From: Asparagopsis taxiformis
Taxonomy: Eukaryota > Rhodophyta > Florideophyceae > Bonnemaisoniales > Bonnemaisoniaceae
Direction: 5' to 3'
NCBI GenBank assembly: GCA_030407315.1
Contig: JALQPE010001826.1
Location: 1 to 64,000 of the forward strand
DNA length: 64,000 nt
The notes below the pieces were generated by a model. It did no database searches. It worked only from the letters and a program-made list of their open reading frames with translations, and was not told where the DNA came from. How positions within the stretch are numbered: the stretch's first letter is position 1; the number at the start of each line of letters is the position of its first letter. This document shows positions 50,190 to 60,725 of this stretch, one piece after another. The position numbers were made by a program, and so were the translations under genes.

Positions 50190-51977
50190 AATAACGTGAC
50201 GAAGATAGTGTCAGGCGTGACGGATCCAGAACTGAGCTGATCCGGTCACGGTCGGTATCAGCTTTCGTGGGCGTCTGACGCGGAGCTCTCGAACTCACTC
50301 ATTTGTGCCTCCGTCCGGATGCACTGGCCGTTCAGTTCAAAACGGTAGGTCTCGATCTTCCCGTCACTGTAACTGCAGGTACATCGGGATTCTACGCCTT
50401 GAAGTGCCGTGGAAGACTTAGCGCTCTGCTCCTGCACGCATTTTTATGCATGACGTCACTGTCGTCGCTTCCCCAGTCACTGACGGTGACCAGACCGCCC
50501 TTGAACTTCGTGAGCGTCGCCTCAAAGCAGCAAAGCTCGCCACAGATGAAGCTGTCCGTGATGCAAAGTCCTCTGTGCGCTCGGCTGATTCCTCCGATCC
50601 TTCCACTGCTGCTGATGATACCGCATTTTATGCCAATGACGCGCCACTAACTTCTAGTCGTGTCGCCCGTTGGGGCTGGCGATTCACATGCAGGGTGGTC
50701 ACCGAAATTGTCGACAATATTCAAATCGACGTCGAAAATGTCGTCATTCAATACGAAGATGCAAGTAGCGTCCGAGAAAGGCCTTATACTGCGACCCTTG
50801 GAATGGATTCTCTTCGAGTATATTCTACAAATCATCTCTGGAAACCAGTTTTCATTGAAGATTCATCCTCTCCAATTGTACATAAAGTACTATATATGCG
50901 TGGCTTGGTTTTAAACTGGGAGCCGGGAAATTCTAGTAATGATTTAAAGTCATGGATTCTTGACCCAAATTCGACAAGAAGAAGAGGTCAATGGGCTGGT
51001 CTCGTTCGAGAATGTTCCCGACAAGCTATTGAACCAACGGACGGTGAATTGCGAATTGCCATTACTAAAAGCCCTGCATTGGCATATGCTTTTCCTGGAA
51101 GAGATGAAAAGCTCAAAGCCCTCAAGCATCTTCCCCGTGTACAGATGGACCTCCACTTCCCAGTTGTCAAAATTGTTCTGGACGACTTTCAATACCATAC
51201 TCTTTTATCCACTATCATGTATTTATCGGATATCAACCGCAAGGTACGTCCTAAAACGGCCACACGTCGATGTTTTTGGGCTTTGGATCGCCTGCTTCCT
51301 CGTTTCAAGCAACGCCTAGAAGCTGCCTTGCGATTTAATGAGGAAGGGATGCGAAAACACCGCGAAACACGCGATGCTTATGTTGCAGCAAGAAATGTTG
51401 TTGTTGCTGCGCGACGTAATAGTTTAGCGGAACCTGCTTCCGAGCTGCAATTGTAGAAAAATTTGAGACAGAACTTCTGTTCCAGGATATGTTTCTTTTC
51501 CGGGATCTTGCTGACCGCAAACTTAACAACAAGGCACCTTTCACCAATACGGCAGCTGCAAGTTCATCAAAATTTCGGTCTCTGTTCACTCGGCCTACCC
51601 GAGAAGATGCGGAAACACCTGTATCGATCACAAATGAACATCCCGATGACACTGCTGCGCAGCGTACGGGAAGTCAAGAAGACGTCAGTGCGCTTGTTCC
51701 AGATATATCATCTCGTCCTCAGCAACGAATTACAATGGATTTGTCATCAAATTTTGCATCATCAGCGCTCCCTGAACAAACCAAACGCGTGCCCGAACTT
51801 CATTCGGGCCAGGCGCTGGGAAAGTCATCCACTAATTCTGAAAGCAGTGACGAGGATGAGGTTGTTCCCAACTTTCGAATGGGATTCCTGCCGGGGAGAG
51901 GAGCAATAGAGTTGAAGGAAGGCAAACAATTTGAGTATAGCGGTATTGTGATCCGATCCATCAAGCCTATGAAATGA
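50190..51977 (+). pseudogene. captured 5' part of a VPS13 (chorein) gene
   Basis: VPS13 proteins are bridge-like lipid-transfer proteins at membrane contact sites. The N-terminal chorein region is recognisable: LCLRPDALAVQFKTVGLDLP, then VPWKT, a TAG, then RSAPARIFMHDVTVV, followed from 50446 by a long open frame with VTEIVDNIQIDVENVVIQYE. After 51456 the frame changes (one base near 51440). IVEKFETELLFQDMFLFRDL continues it to 51977, ending in an acidic Ser-rich segment. Further breaks lie near 50386 (GGG) and before 50310. The protein of more than 3000 residues is cut after roughly 560. It lies head-to-head with the V-ATPase fragment, as it would in one captured host segment. Confidence 0.75.
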
Positions 51978-52076
51978 ATGGAAAGTAAAATTTCATCATG
52001 GACGTCAGATTGTGATGCTAGAGCTTTACATTTTCACTATGTTTCCATTAGTTTTGTCTACCAGCACAGATTTGTA

Positions 52077-53225
52077 CTAATCACTCATCGAAATGTACTC
52101 TTCTATGGTGGGGGGGCTACAATCGAAGTATAGACTTGTTTGTGATCCATATATGCAGGTATGGAAGTTAGTCAAAACACATGCACATATGTACCAAAGT
52201 CCAACCGGAGACATTCCCACTCGCAATTTGCGTGGATAGTCTAAATGCGTGAAGTATTTCTTAACTTCATGAAACGCCCATTCTACAGATATGCGCGCGG
52301 AAGCCATTCTTTTGTTGAATAGTGCTTCCTCCTCAAAGATATATGGCTGCCGAAATCCTACCATCATATAAGGCCTCAAAACGTATGCTGAATCCGCATA
52401 AACGTAGAATTGCCTTCCATGCACCATAAGCGATTGCTGAAGACTCTGTTCAAGTTCTGAATTGCGAAACAGAATAATGTCATGACGGCGGCCTTCGATA
52501 GGACCAAATACGTTGAAAATAAGCCCATCTGGAAGCGTCATCGCTTGAAATTTAATACAATTTCGTCGTTTGTGGCCATTGTAAGTTGCTCTTTGCATGC
52601 TTCCCTTCGGCCTCGATATGTATATGTTAGTGGCATCTATAAAACCCACGCAGCTATCTAGTGGTGCCCCAGATTCATGAACCTTTGAAGCATACATATT
52701 ACTTCTTTCCTGTATGAACGAAGAACAGAACGAGGTCACCAAAGTTTTGAATTCTTCATGAAATAGTTCCAGAGCAAAGTAGAATATCTCACATAGCGCT
52801 GTAGAAGATCTATGAAACTCTTCCTCGAGATCTCTCCAAATGCAAGGTGAGCTGAGACGTCGGAGCAGCAAACAGAATGCCTCTGTTCCAGTGGCTTTGT
52901 ACTCCCCTCTCTCCGTTTTCAGAATAATTCCCTGCCAGCCCATTGCATATAGAATCCTGTTCAACTCCACCTTTCCAAATCTGAACCTTCGCAAGCATTC
53001 GAAGTCGTCAAGCTCATGTAAGTCGAATCTTCCAGCATATATTTTTGCCTTTCGCTCAAGACGGAGCATGTAATCAGAGTATTCTTCTGCAGCTGCCTTC
53101 AACATCATTGCCGAAATCATAGGCGCTTTCATGACACTACATGTTGTTACGGCCAAAAGGCAGGTCCCCGTCTTCGTTCTCGAACGGGAAACGGTATGTT
53201 GTCTTTGTGTACGAACTCGGGTCAT
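52077..53225 (-). CDS. PIF/Harbinger (DDE_Tnp_4) transposase
   Basis: 382 residues from the ATG at 53225, uninterrupted. A helical N-terminal domain (ECLRRFRFGKVELNRILYAM) is followed by the DDE nuclease: first Asp in SCVGFIDATNIYISRP, second Asp in QFYVYADSAYVLRP and Glu in RISVEWAFHEVKKYF. The RRHDIILFRNSELEQ and YNGHKRRNCIKFQAM segments typical of the family are also present. It excises and inserts the element with 3-bp target duplications, together with the Myb/SANT-like partner. Apparently functional, so the element may be autonomous. Confidence 0.9.
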   Translation of the reverse strand: MTRVRTQRQHTVSRSRTKTGTCLLAVTTCSVMKAPMISAMMLKAAAEEYSDYMLRLERKAKIYAGRFDLHELDDFECLRRFRFGKVELNRILYAMGWQGIILKTERGEYKATGTEAFCLLLRRLSSPCIWRDLEEEFHRSSTALCEIFYFALELFHEEFKTLVTSFCSSFIQERSNMYASKVHESGAPLDSCVGFIDATNIYISRPKGSMQRATYNGHKRRNCIKFQAMTLPDGLIFNVFGPIEGRRHDIILFRNSELEQSLQQSLMVHGRQFYVYADSAYVLRPYMMVGFRQPYIFEEEALFNKRMASARISVEWAFHEVKKYFTHLDYPRKLRVGMSPVGLWYICACVLTNFHTCIYGSQTSLYFDCSPPTIEEYISMSD

Positions 53226-53325
53226 TTCTTGATAGAACACTTTTCTTCCCCCTGTTCATCAACTGCTCTTTCGTTCACGACCAGGGTCTTCATTTTCAAA
53301 CATTTATACCCAATGTATCCCAACC

Positions 53326-54072
53326 GCGCATCCATACAACCATGCTATCACCCATCTGCATAAGGGTGATTTATAGCACTGATGACACTTCTGCTCATTC
53401 ATTTTATAGAATATCCCACGATGTGTTGCTATTCTCACGGAACTGCATTCATTCCGATGAAGAATACCTGCACTGCTGTAGAACCACTGCACAGAATATA
53501 GAGAGCAACGGTACGATTTGCAAAGGATTACAAATTGATCGCAGATGACGTTAGGTTTGCGTTCTGCACGGCGCACACCAAACGTCATCGTCGATGAATT
53601 TCACAACCATGGCTTCTCGGAGTGCTGGACAAGCAGGCAGTGCTAGTTGCAAAGGCATATCTCACTTCAACTGACTGCCTTTCGAAATTGATTAATTGCT
53701 TGCAGCTAAGCTGAGGCCGCAGCTTTTCATCTGTCTTGGCGTTCGCATGCAAAGACAGCCAAATGAGATTGATGAGTGCAAAATCTCGCGCAGTGCAGCA
53801 GCATATCTCAGGATCTCGATTCGGGGACAACTGTCTTTTACCATAGCGCGTTACTAGGAGCGAGGCCGTTACGTCACACAATTAAACTTTCGAGCAAAAC
53901 TTCTACTTCTCTAGCCCTAACATTTACGCTGTAAGATCGTAACCCAGTTCCCCCCAGGCGTACGTATGCCAAAACTCGGCTCCGTACTGGCACCGCCTGC
54001 TGAGCAAAATGCGCCACAAACATTTCCATGCAATTTCCATATATTCCCATATGGCAACACCAGAAATCGTCT
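53326..54072 (-). repeat. right terminal inverted repeat
   Basis: About 747 bp, the reverse complement of 45832-46579. Confidence 0.88.
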
Positions 54073-54075
54073 ATT

Positions 54076-54728
54076 AGAAGCCTTCAAGGGTTTGTGTTGC
54101 CGGTTGGAAATATCCAACTGTTCCGGTCAGCAAATAAAATTTCTTTGATTTGTTCAGCGCGACCATCGGTCCGTTTCGATCTCGACGAGGTCCTTTATGT
54201 GTTACTAGAACGGACCGGAAAGCAGGAAAGTGCCCCTACGGGCGATCATCTATTCTCAAAATCATCTATTTTGAATGAATATTGGCCCAGCTGCCGAATG
54301 TGGCCCTTTGCGTAGCTGAGAAGTTCTGTTCGGTCCTGTACAATCCGACGCAACTTCATCATTCCACCTGTCCATAGATATTCTTCGCGACCATGCCACG
54401 CCATCTTTTCGGCCGTCAACACGTTGTCGCCTTCATGCCTATCGTATGAAGTTCTGCTCCACGAAAGCCTACTCGATGGTTGTTCTGAACAGATCTGCCA
54501 TGACAAGATAGACGAAGAGTCAACTTGAACGGACTTTTGCAGTTTTACAATGCTACCAAACTTCCACACCGCTCATTTGAGGAACGGCCTTTTACTGGCG
54601 ATTGCCTCGTCAGCTACTCCTAGCAACCTTTCTACATCACAAATCCCCTTGCAAACATAGTCTGCTCGTGCAGAGAAACACCAAAGAACTAGACATGAGA
54701 AATCTGCTAAATTGTTCTTCCCTACCGC
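54076..54728. other. intergenic region between the Harbinger element and small secreted protein 2
   Basis: No supported gene. A 107-codon open frame at 54246-54569 (-) has no recognisable motif or family. The region should contain the 3' flank of the gene at 54729. Confidence 0.3.
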
Positions 54729-55058
54729 TTACATCGGCCGAGGAACGACAGACATGGACGGGCGTATAAACCTCACAGAAGCAATATTCTCCTGAACATT
54801 CTTGAGCTTATCATCAGCATTGGCAAATCTCTGATGTGCGATCGCAAAATTCTTATGCGCATTCATGAGATTTCTCCTCGCGACTCTCATCATCTCTTGT
54901 GCATACGCTCTATCGGCGGAAAGCTCTTTGTGCGAAGAATACAAGTTGCTAATTTTCCGTGCCTGCAACGGTGTTGATGCGTGGAGTACCTCCTGTGGCA
55001 CAGCAGCGACCAGCACGCTGCAGATCGCTAAGAGGAGAATTGTGGAAAACGATTTCAT
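54729..55058 (-). CDS. small secreted helical protein, family member 2
   Basis: 109 residues from the ATG at 55058. The signal peptide MKSFSTILLLAICSVLVAA precedes VPQEVLHASTPLQARKISNL, then a helical region (RVARRNLMNAHKNFAIAHQR, DKLKNVQENIASVRFI) and RPSMSVVPRPM. It is closest to member 3 (56369-56656), which shares KNVQENIASVR-like and MSVVPRPM sequence. It lies on the opposite strand to members 1 and 3. A TATA box (minus strand, plus 55147-55153) is about 90 nt upstream. No Cys remains in the mature protein. Function unknown; the strictly conserved C-terminus may be a sorting or assembly signal. Confidence 0.75.
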   Translation of the reverse strand: MKSFSTILLLAICSVLVAAVPQEVLHASTPLQARKISNLYSSHKELSADRAYAQEMMRVARRNLMNAHKNFAIAHQRFANADDKLKNVQENIASVRFIRPSMSVVPRPM

Positions 55059-56256
55059 GTTGCGGTTCGATGGGGTGCGGGAACCAGTGATGATGCGATT
55101 GATGTTTGTAGTGGGTGTGATGGCGGATCTCGCTATGGGAAGCATCTTTTATATGTTTCGCAGCCGGTTTTCAGGGAGGCATGGCGCTTTGGCGGCGGCG
55201 GTGCATGTCTGGTTCTCACCGGGAACGTGATTATGATAAGGGTGAACAGTGTACGAAGAGCTCATCGCGGTGGCATTGGAAGGGATATTCTGCTTCCAGG
55301 GAGAGAAGGTTCTATTGATAGGTCGATGGATGTCCGTTGACTGTCGTGCTATGTGTAGTTTGGTGTACGCTGAACGGAAAATCTGGCGTTCTATTTTCTC
55401 GGTGGAAGGCGACGAAGGGAATGGCGCTTCCGGAGTGGCGAAAGCGCGGATCGAGGTGGTTTGAGTCGACAATTGACACAGATGATGGGAATCGGGCGCT
55501 ATGTTGTGCATGCGCGAGTCAGGCATGGACCAGATGCGGTACATTTTGTTGTATCAGTTATCGAAGTGAAGTCTGACTATCGGTGGTTTGAAGGACCGAC
55601 GGCATCTATCTTCACTATCGAAAGAGCGTGCCGCCTTGCAATCGAGATGGCGATCCAACGCATGAAGCGAGAAAGAAGTGATGCAATAGTAGTAAACAAA
55701 ACACGGCTGTCAGTGTAGTCTCGCTGCGCCAGTGACGTAGACAGATGACTAGAGAGGAAGTGCTCCAAAATTGCCATTGTAGCCGGTTGGACCTCAGCGC
55801 AATGTACGGATAGGAATTCACTATCGAACATGTGCGTCTATTCCATTCATATAGCTTCATTCAGACGACGCGCATCTCTGCTTTCCATGCGTTGATTCTG
55901 GAATCTTTACAACAATCTGTCATTTACTTGAAGGTATTCTACGGCGCGCCTTCCTAATGGTGCAAAGGTAAACCGGATAAATAAGTTGGCTACACGCCAG
56001 CCGAAGGTTAATTATAGACGGCTATCATCGTCCTATGCGTCACATGTTGGAATCTGATTCCCGATCAGGATGCAAGTTAGATTTTCCATGATTCTCCAGT
56101 AGACAGCCACTTTGCCGTACATCTTCCACCGTTTCACTGTCGGCTAATCCACATTTGGCGCGAAAAGCATGCATAGCTCGTCTGGAACCGGGACTCTATC
56201 CGCAGGCCACGCCACAAACGGGGTGCGACGGCGATCATTATCTCGATTCAAAAGGG
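55059..56256. other. divergent intergenic region between small secreted proteins 2 and 3
   Basis: 1.2 kb holding the TATA box of member 2 (minus strand, plus 55147-55153) at one end and that of member 3 at the other. No further gene is convincingly present. Confidence 0.4.
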
Positions 56257-56264
56257 TATAAAAG
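56257..56264 (+). promoter_or_regulatory. TATA box of small secreted protein 3
   Basis: TATAAAAG, 112 nt before the ATG at 56369, matching the spacing in member 1. Confidence 0.65.
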
Positions 56265-56368
56265 CGCGATCCGTGGCGCCAAAGCGGGTCGTTCAAGTAC
56301 CACAGCCACAATCTCAGCAGACTAAACGCCGCACACAAGCGCCAGTTATTTCGTTGATATCGAACAAA

Positions 56369-56656
56369 ATGAACGCCGTCTTCACGCTGCTCGCGCTCCT
56401 CCTCGCTGTCGCTGTCGCTTCCGCGGCGCCGCATGATATTCTGCGCGCGTCGGAGAGAGCGCTCACCACTGACAAGGCGCGTGCCGCTGATAGCATGAAG
56501 GTTGCCCGGGACGATCTGTTGGCCGCGCAGAAGAAGTTTGCGGCCGCGCATGAGAACTTTGCCAAGGTTGATAGGGAGCTCAAGACGGTGCAGGAGAACA
56601 TTGCCTCGGTGAGGATCATGCGCCCGGCGATGTCCGTGGTTCCGCGTCCGATGTAA
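56369..56656 (+). CDS. small secreted helical protein, family member 3
   Basis: 95 residues. The signal peptide MNAVFTLLALLLAVAVASA is followed by APHDILRASERALTTDKARA, a heptad-patterned Ala/Lys helix (VARDDLLAAQKKFAAAHENF, then AKVDRELKTVQENIASVRIM) and RPAMSVVPRPM. The last 25 residues are almost identical to member 2. The gene is more GC-rich than its paralogues. No Cys in the mature protein. A cell-wall, extracellular-matrix or defence role is possible but not shown by the sequence. Confidence 0.75.
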   Translation: MNAVFTLLALLLAVAVASAAPHDILRASERALTTDKARAADSMKVARDDLLAAQKKFAAAHENFAKVDRELKTVQENIASVRIMRPAMSVVPRPM

Positions 56657-58167
56657 GTGGTGGTGTGTTGGTAATGGAGATCATTGGTTGAATGTCGTTC
56701 AAAGCTGCTAGGTGGATTTGTAGTGTTGAGCTGGGTAGTGGATGATGTAGAGGAATGTTTGGATGTGCATTGAATGATATAGCTGAGCGTAAATCAATGG
56801 TTTGAGTTTGTATGTCTGGAGGTGTAGGATTTAGGAGGGAGCGAGCAATTGCAGAACGGGGACTAGGCTATGTACCGATGTACTTGAGCTTGGTTTCAAG
56901 AATAGAATCGTGGAGTTTAAAGCAGCGGCGGCGCGGCTTCATGGCCGACAGTCGTCAGCAATCAGATGGTCGGATGCTGTCATCTGTCCCAACAGGCACA
57001 TGTCCACGACGCAACTGAATTGCGTTGAATTCCATTCATACGAAGATTTGATTGGCTGCGCGGCCTATTCCTCCCTGCCTCTCTTTCCAACCAGAAATTT
57101 ACCAAAAAAATTGAATCATCCGTGCGGCAATATATGTCATCGCACGCGTCCCAATCCCACATACACTTCCTCGCCATCTGCTCCAACTCTGCCCGTCTTC
57201 GTCAGATATCGCATCGCATCGCATCACGTCAGCAAGCTCTCAAAGGTCTCACCGCGTTGCGACGCAACAATGTCATACACGAACCACTGCTCGTTCAAAG
57301 CCACGTTTTGCAGCCGACACGACCAAACTTTTTCATCCCTAGCGTCTTCGTTCTTGCGTTCAGATCTAAACGAACGCCCCACAAGCCGTTCATATTTCTC
57401 CCAGCCTAGCGCTCAGACTTGTATCATGCACTCTCCACCACGTTTCCTCGCCGACTTTTTGCCATGCCATGCCGATCGCGAATGGTCTCATGGCGGGCGC
57501 GGAGATGAATCACATGCTGGCGGAGTTCTGCTCAGATCTTTCAAATGTCCTTGAACATCGCGCAATTTGCGTTGTTCAGATCTATATTTATGTCCAATCG
57601 AATGAATTGTTGAAGCCAGAAGTAATGTTTCATTGAATGGCAAAACTAGAATACATCGGCGGCGATAAATTACTACTTTCCAAGATGAATGCCTCCGCGC
57701 CAGCCTTGTATGCCCTATCCATGATGGCGCTCACGAACCCAAAACCCCCAGATATGTACCCCGCAGTCCTTCCCACGTCAGGCTCTTATGGGTTTGCGCC
57801 TTAGGTTCAGGATGCAGTCATGGATTTGGGAGTGTAACTATTGGGATGGTTCATTGGTCAACAGCAGATTGGTATACATTTGACAAAGGTGAATATTTCG
57901 CGTGACTGAGACTATTCATCAACCAGCACCATCTCAACGTGTTTCCCTCGAGCAAGATATTGCACCTTTCTTTGAAGGCAGTCACCATACTCCTCAGTGA
58001 TGAGGTGTCCAAAAGCTCCACGACAATGCAAAATGGGCCACAGCACACACTTCACAATCACTCCTTTAAATTCACCATTCGATAAGGCATGCAACAACCG
58101 CTTCGACGTCCGACACCATAACTACAAACTAAACGAGCTGCGACGCTTTGCAACTCGGCCTATCTAA
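56657..58167. other. intergenic region
   Basis: 1.5 kb. An open frame at 56910-57554 (+) has a biased composition (Ser, His, Arg, Pro) and no recognisable domain, so I do not call it. Otherwise nothing seen. Confidence 0.3.
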
Positions 58168-59163
58168 TCACGCCACCTTGCGCAGCTTGCTCTCATTCCT
58201 CTTCCGAAGCATACCGACCAACTCCTCGTACGACGCAACTCCAAAAGCCTCACGAAACATAGTCCAGAACACATCCACCGAAGTCTCCCACAAAGCCACC
58301 TGCTTAAATCCCTTTGCATGCGCCGATTTCACTCGCATCGAATTGGTACTATCCCAGCCCATAACCCGACTCACAAGGGTATCCTGAAAGCGCGAATCCC
58401 TGGCCATGGTTTCGCGATCGCATTTGCGCACCACCCAATCCACCTGTTCATTCGTCACGTCAATATCCACAAAGCGTGCAATGGTGCGCACAGCATTCGG
58501 CAAGTCGGCGACCACGTCTTCATAGATCAAAAACAATATATTGTCATTCTTCGCGTGCAGCCAACTCTGGACATGCGCGAACCACCATCCCAATCGGCGC
58601 TCGTCGCGTCGAAATTGGCCGCGTTCGTCGCGCTCCAATCTCAGAAACCACGAGAGGAAAAACTGCTGATAAAACTCCTCGCGCAACTGCTCCCCGTGTA
58701 TGGGGTCGTTCTGTGCAATCCAATCGATTGTAAAGTCCACAAAGGATGGCGCGACTTTCAGCCCGTCGCGTACGCAGTACAAAATTCGCGCTTGCGAGGC
58801 GTCGAAGTTTTGAAATGCCAGCGCGTCCGAATGCGTCTTCCATACTTTCGGATCGTAGTCGTTCGCCGGCTGCAGGCATCCGGTCGCGGTTCGATACTCG
58901 ATGAACGGCACAACGCTGCTGATGTCGTCGAATTTTTCGCCAGTCGGGTCGCTTTCGACACGGCCCGTGGCGACCATCAGTTGGTAGAGTATTTGTTGTG
59001 TGAGTGTCGTGCCGGATTTTAGGAAGGAAGCGATTATGATGTCGTCGCGCTTCAAGGGGAATTTACTCACGTCATCGTAGTGAGACTCGACGGATGATAT
59101 CAAGTCGATGTGAGTGGATACGCGTCGCGCCGCCTCGGCTTTGAGCGTGGGTGAGATGTCCAT
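58168..59163 (-). CDS. sulfotransferase (Sulfotransfer_1 family)
   Basis: 331 residues from the ATG at 59163, uninterrupted. The 5'-phosphosulfate loop is FLKSGTTLTQQILYQL (about residue 46). The 3'-phosphate-binding strand and helix are ARILYCVRDGLKVAPSFVDF (about 134-153), followed by NILFLIYEDVVADLPNAVRT. The C-terminal KGFKQVALWETSVD occupies the place of the family's RKGxxGDWK loop but differs from it. PAPS-dependent sulfotransferases move sulfate to hydroxyls of small molecules or glycans. There is no signal peptide or membrane anchor, so it looks cytosolic. It is a tandem duplicate of 59742-60725, in the same orientation. The substrate cannot be told from the sequence. Confidence 0.88.
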   Translation of the reverse strand: MDISPTLKAEAARRVSTHIDLISSVESHYDDVSKFPLKRDDIIIASFLKSGTTLTQQILYQLMVATGRVESDPTGEKFDDISSVVPFIEYRTATGCLQPANDYDPKVWKTHSDALAFQNFDASQARILYCVRDGLKVAPSFVDFTIDWIAQNDPIHGEQLREEFYQQFFLSWFLRLERDERGQFRRDERRLGWWFAHVQSWLHAKNDNILFLIYEDVVADLPNAVRTIARFVDIDVTNEQVDWVVRKCDRETMARDSRFQDTLVSRVMGWDSTNSMRVKSAHAKGFKQVALWETSVDVFWTMFREAFGVASYEELVGMLRKRNESKLRKVA

Positions 59164-59741
59164 TTAGACGGGGAGTTTGACGATCGAGGTGATGATCTTG
59201 AGTTGGTCCGGGTGCATCATTCCGAACGTGTCGACTTGGTTTGCCGTTGTAGTCAACAGTGTTGACATTCCCAATTTTATTCGAGATTTTGCGAGACCTG
59301 GTATGAGTGGCCAATGGTCTACAAGTATAAGACTTATTAACAAATCATATGCTGACGCCTGTACACTACTCCAACCAGCAATTCCCAAGACTGCGAGCAA
59401 AGATATACATTCGGACAGCTCTCGCAGTACTAGGCGGGGTCAGGACCAGGTGAGCTGAACAATCGAGATATTGTCGTGGTGGTGCTTATCGAAGCCGTCG
59501 TCCAGAATGATTAACAGGCATCATCTACGTCGAAATATACGCGACAAGCAAAGCATGGCTACTTGTGCGGCCATTCACCAGTTTCTGGACAAACTAGATC
59601 CCACACGAAACGAACACCAACATCGTTCTGATCAACACTCTGAAAATATGCGCCACTATGCAGCGCTTCAACTCTGAATTCGGGGTCCCCTGACAACTTT
59701 ATGCATACCCCATGAAGCAGACCATGTCACCAGATCCAACT
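59164..59741. other. intergenic region between the tandem sulfotransferases
   Basis: 578 bp, with no gene; presumably promoter of the gene at 58168-59163 and 3' flank of the upstream one. Confidence 0.3.
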
Positions 59742-60725
59742 TCATTTCCTCAATTGCTTTTCATTTCTCTCGCGCAAAATCGCCACCAACTCTTCATAAG
59801 TGCGAACGCCAAACGCATCATAGAACATTTCGCAGTACATATCAACCGACTCTTTCCACAACGCGACTTGCTTGAACCCCTTTGCATTTGCAGATTTCAC
59901 ACGCATTGAATTAGTACTCTCCCAGCCCATAACGTTACTCACAAGAATATCCTGAAATCTCGGATCATTCGCCATAGCCTCACGATCACATTTGTTCAAA
60001 ACCCACGCAACCTGTTCATCCGTGACCTCAATGTCCAAAAACTTTGCAATATTCCTCACAGCAAGTCCGATATCAGCCACAACGTCCTCATAGATCAAAA
60101 ACAGAATATTCTCCTTCGGCGCCTCGAGCCAGCCCTTGACATGCTGAAACCACCATCCCACATCTCGCTCCACACGTCGAACCGCTCCGTCATCCAGACG
60201 CTCGAGCCCGAGAAACCACGACTGAAAAAACTGCTGATAAAACTCGTCCCTCAACGCGTCGTCGACGATGGGCTCGTCCGAGATCCAGTCGATGATGAAA
60301 TCCACAAAGGACGGCGCGACTTTGAGACCGTCACGAACGCAGTAGAGAAAGCGACCGGCGGTCGGGCTGGATTTGTCAAATTCAAACGCATTCGCATGCG
60401 TCTTCCACACCGCCGGCTCGTAGGCGTTTACGGAGCGCAGACAGCCGCTCGGCGTGCGATTCTCAATCAACGGCACGACGGCGCTGATGTCGTTGAAGTT
60501 CTCGCCGGTCGGGTCGGATGGTACACGTCCTGTCGCGACGAATAGCTGATAGGTCATGTATTGTGCGAGCGTCGTGCCGGACTTCATGAAGGATGTTATG
60601 AAGACTTGTTCGGGCGTAAATGTGAAATCGCTCACGGCGTCGTAACGTGCCATTGCTGATTTTATGATGTTAGTGTGTTTGTCCACGTGACGGGCCGCTT
60701 CGGTTTTGAGATGCTGGACAGACAT
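59742..60725 (-). CDS. sulfotransferase (Sulfotransfer_1 family), tandem paralogue
   Basis: 327 residues from the ATG at 60725 (MSVQHLKTEAARHVDKHTN), chosen because it lines up with the start of the neighbouring paralogue. The frame is open back to 61016, but that extension has no counterpart. The PAPS loop FMKSGTTLAQYMTYQLFVAT, then RFLYCVRDGLKVAPSFVDFI and NILFLIYEDVVADIGLAVRN, match the paralogue closely. The C-terminal KGFKQVALWKESVDMY also matches. The two proteins are alike along their whole length, and clear amino-acid differences show the duplication is not very recent. Probably the same type of reaction, with possible divergence in acceptor. Confidence 0.88.
   Translation of the reverse strand: MSVQHLKTEAARHVDKHTNIIKSAMARYDAVSDFTFTPEQVFITSFMKSGTTLAQYMTYQLFVATGRVPSDPTGENFNDISAVVPLIENRTPSGCLRSVNAYEPAVWKTHANAFEFDKSSPTAGRFLYCVRDGLKVAPSFVDFIIDWISDEPIVDDALRDEFYQQFFQSWFLGLERLDDGAVRRVERDVGWWFQHVKGWLEAPKENILFLIYEDVVADIGLAVRNIAKFLDIEVTDEQVAWVLNKCDREAMANDPRFQDILVSNVMGWESTNSMRVKSANAKGFKQVALWKESVDMYCEMFYDAFGVRTYEELVAILRERNEKQLRK

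Larger units (their letters stand above)
45832..54072. mobile_element. PIF/Harbinger-type DNA transposon with ~750-bp TIRs and captured host genes
   Basis: 8241 bp between long, almost perfect inverted repeats starting AGACGATTTCTGG, flanked on both sides by ATT (45829-45831 and 54073-54075), a 3-bp duplication as this superfamily makes. It encodes the two proteins typical of PIF/Harbinger, a Myb/SANT-like DNA-binding protein (+) and a DDE transposase (-), in convergent orientation. Between them lies a host-derived segment (about 48.7-52.0 kb). Confidence 0.88.

Noticed and set aside
56910..57554. 214-codon open frame between small secreted protein 3 and the sulfotransferases
   Set aside because: Biased composition, no domain, no signal peptide and no promoter evidence.
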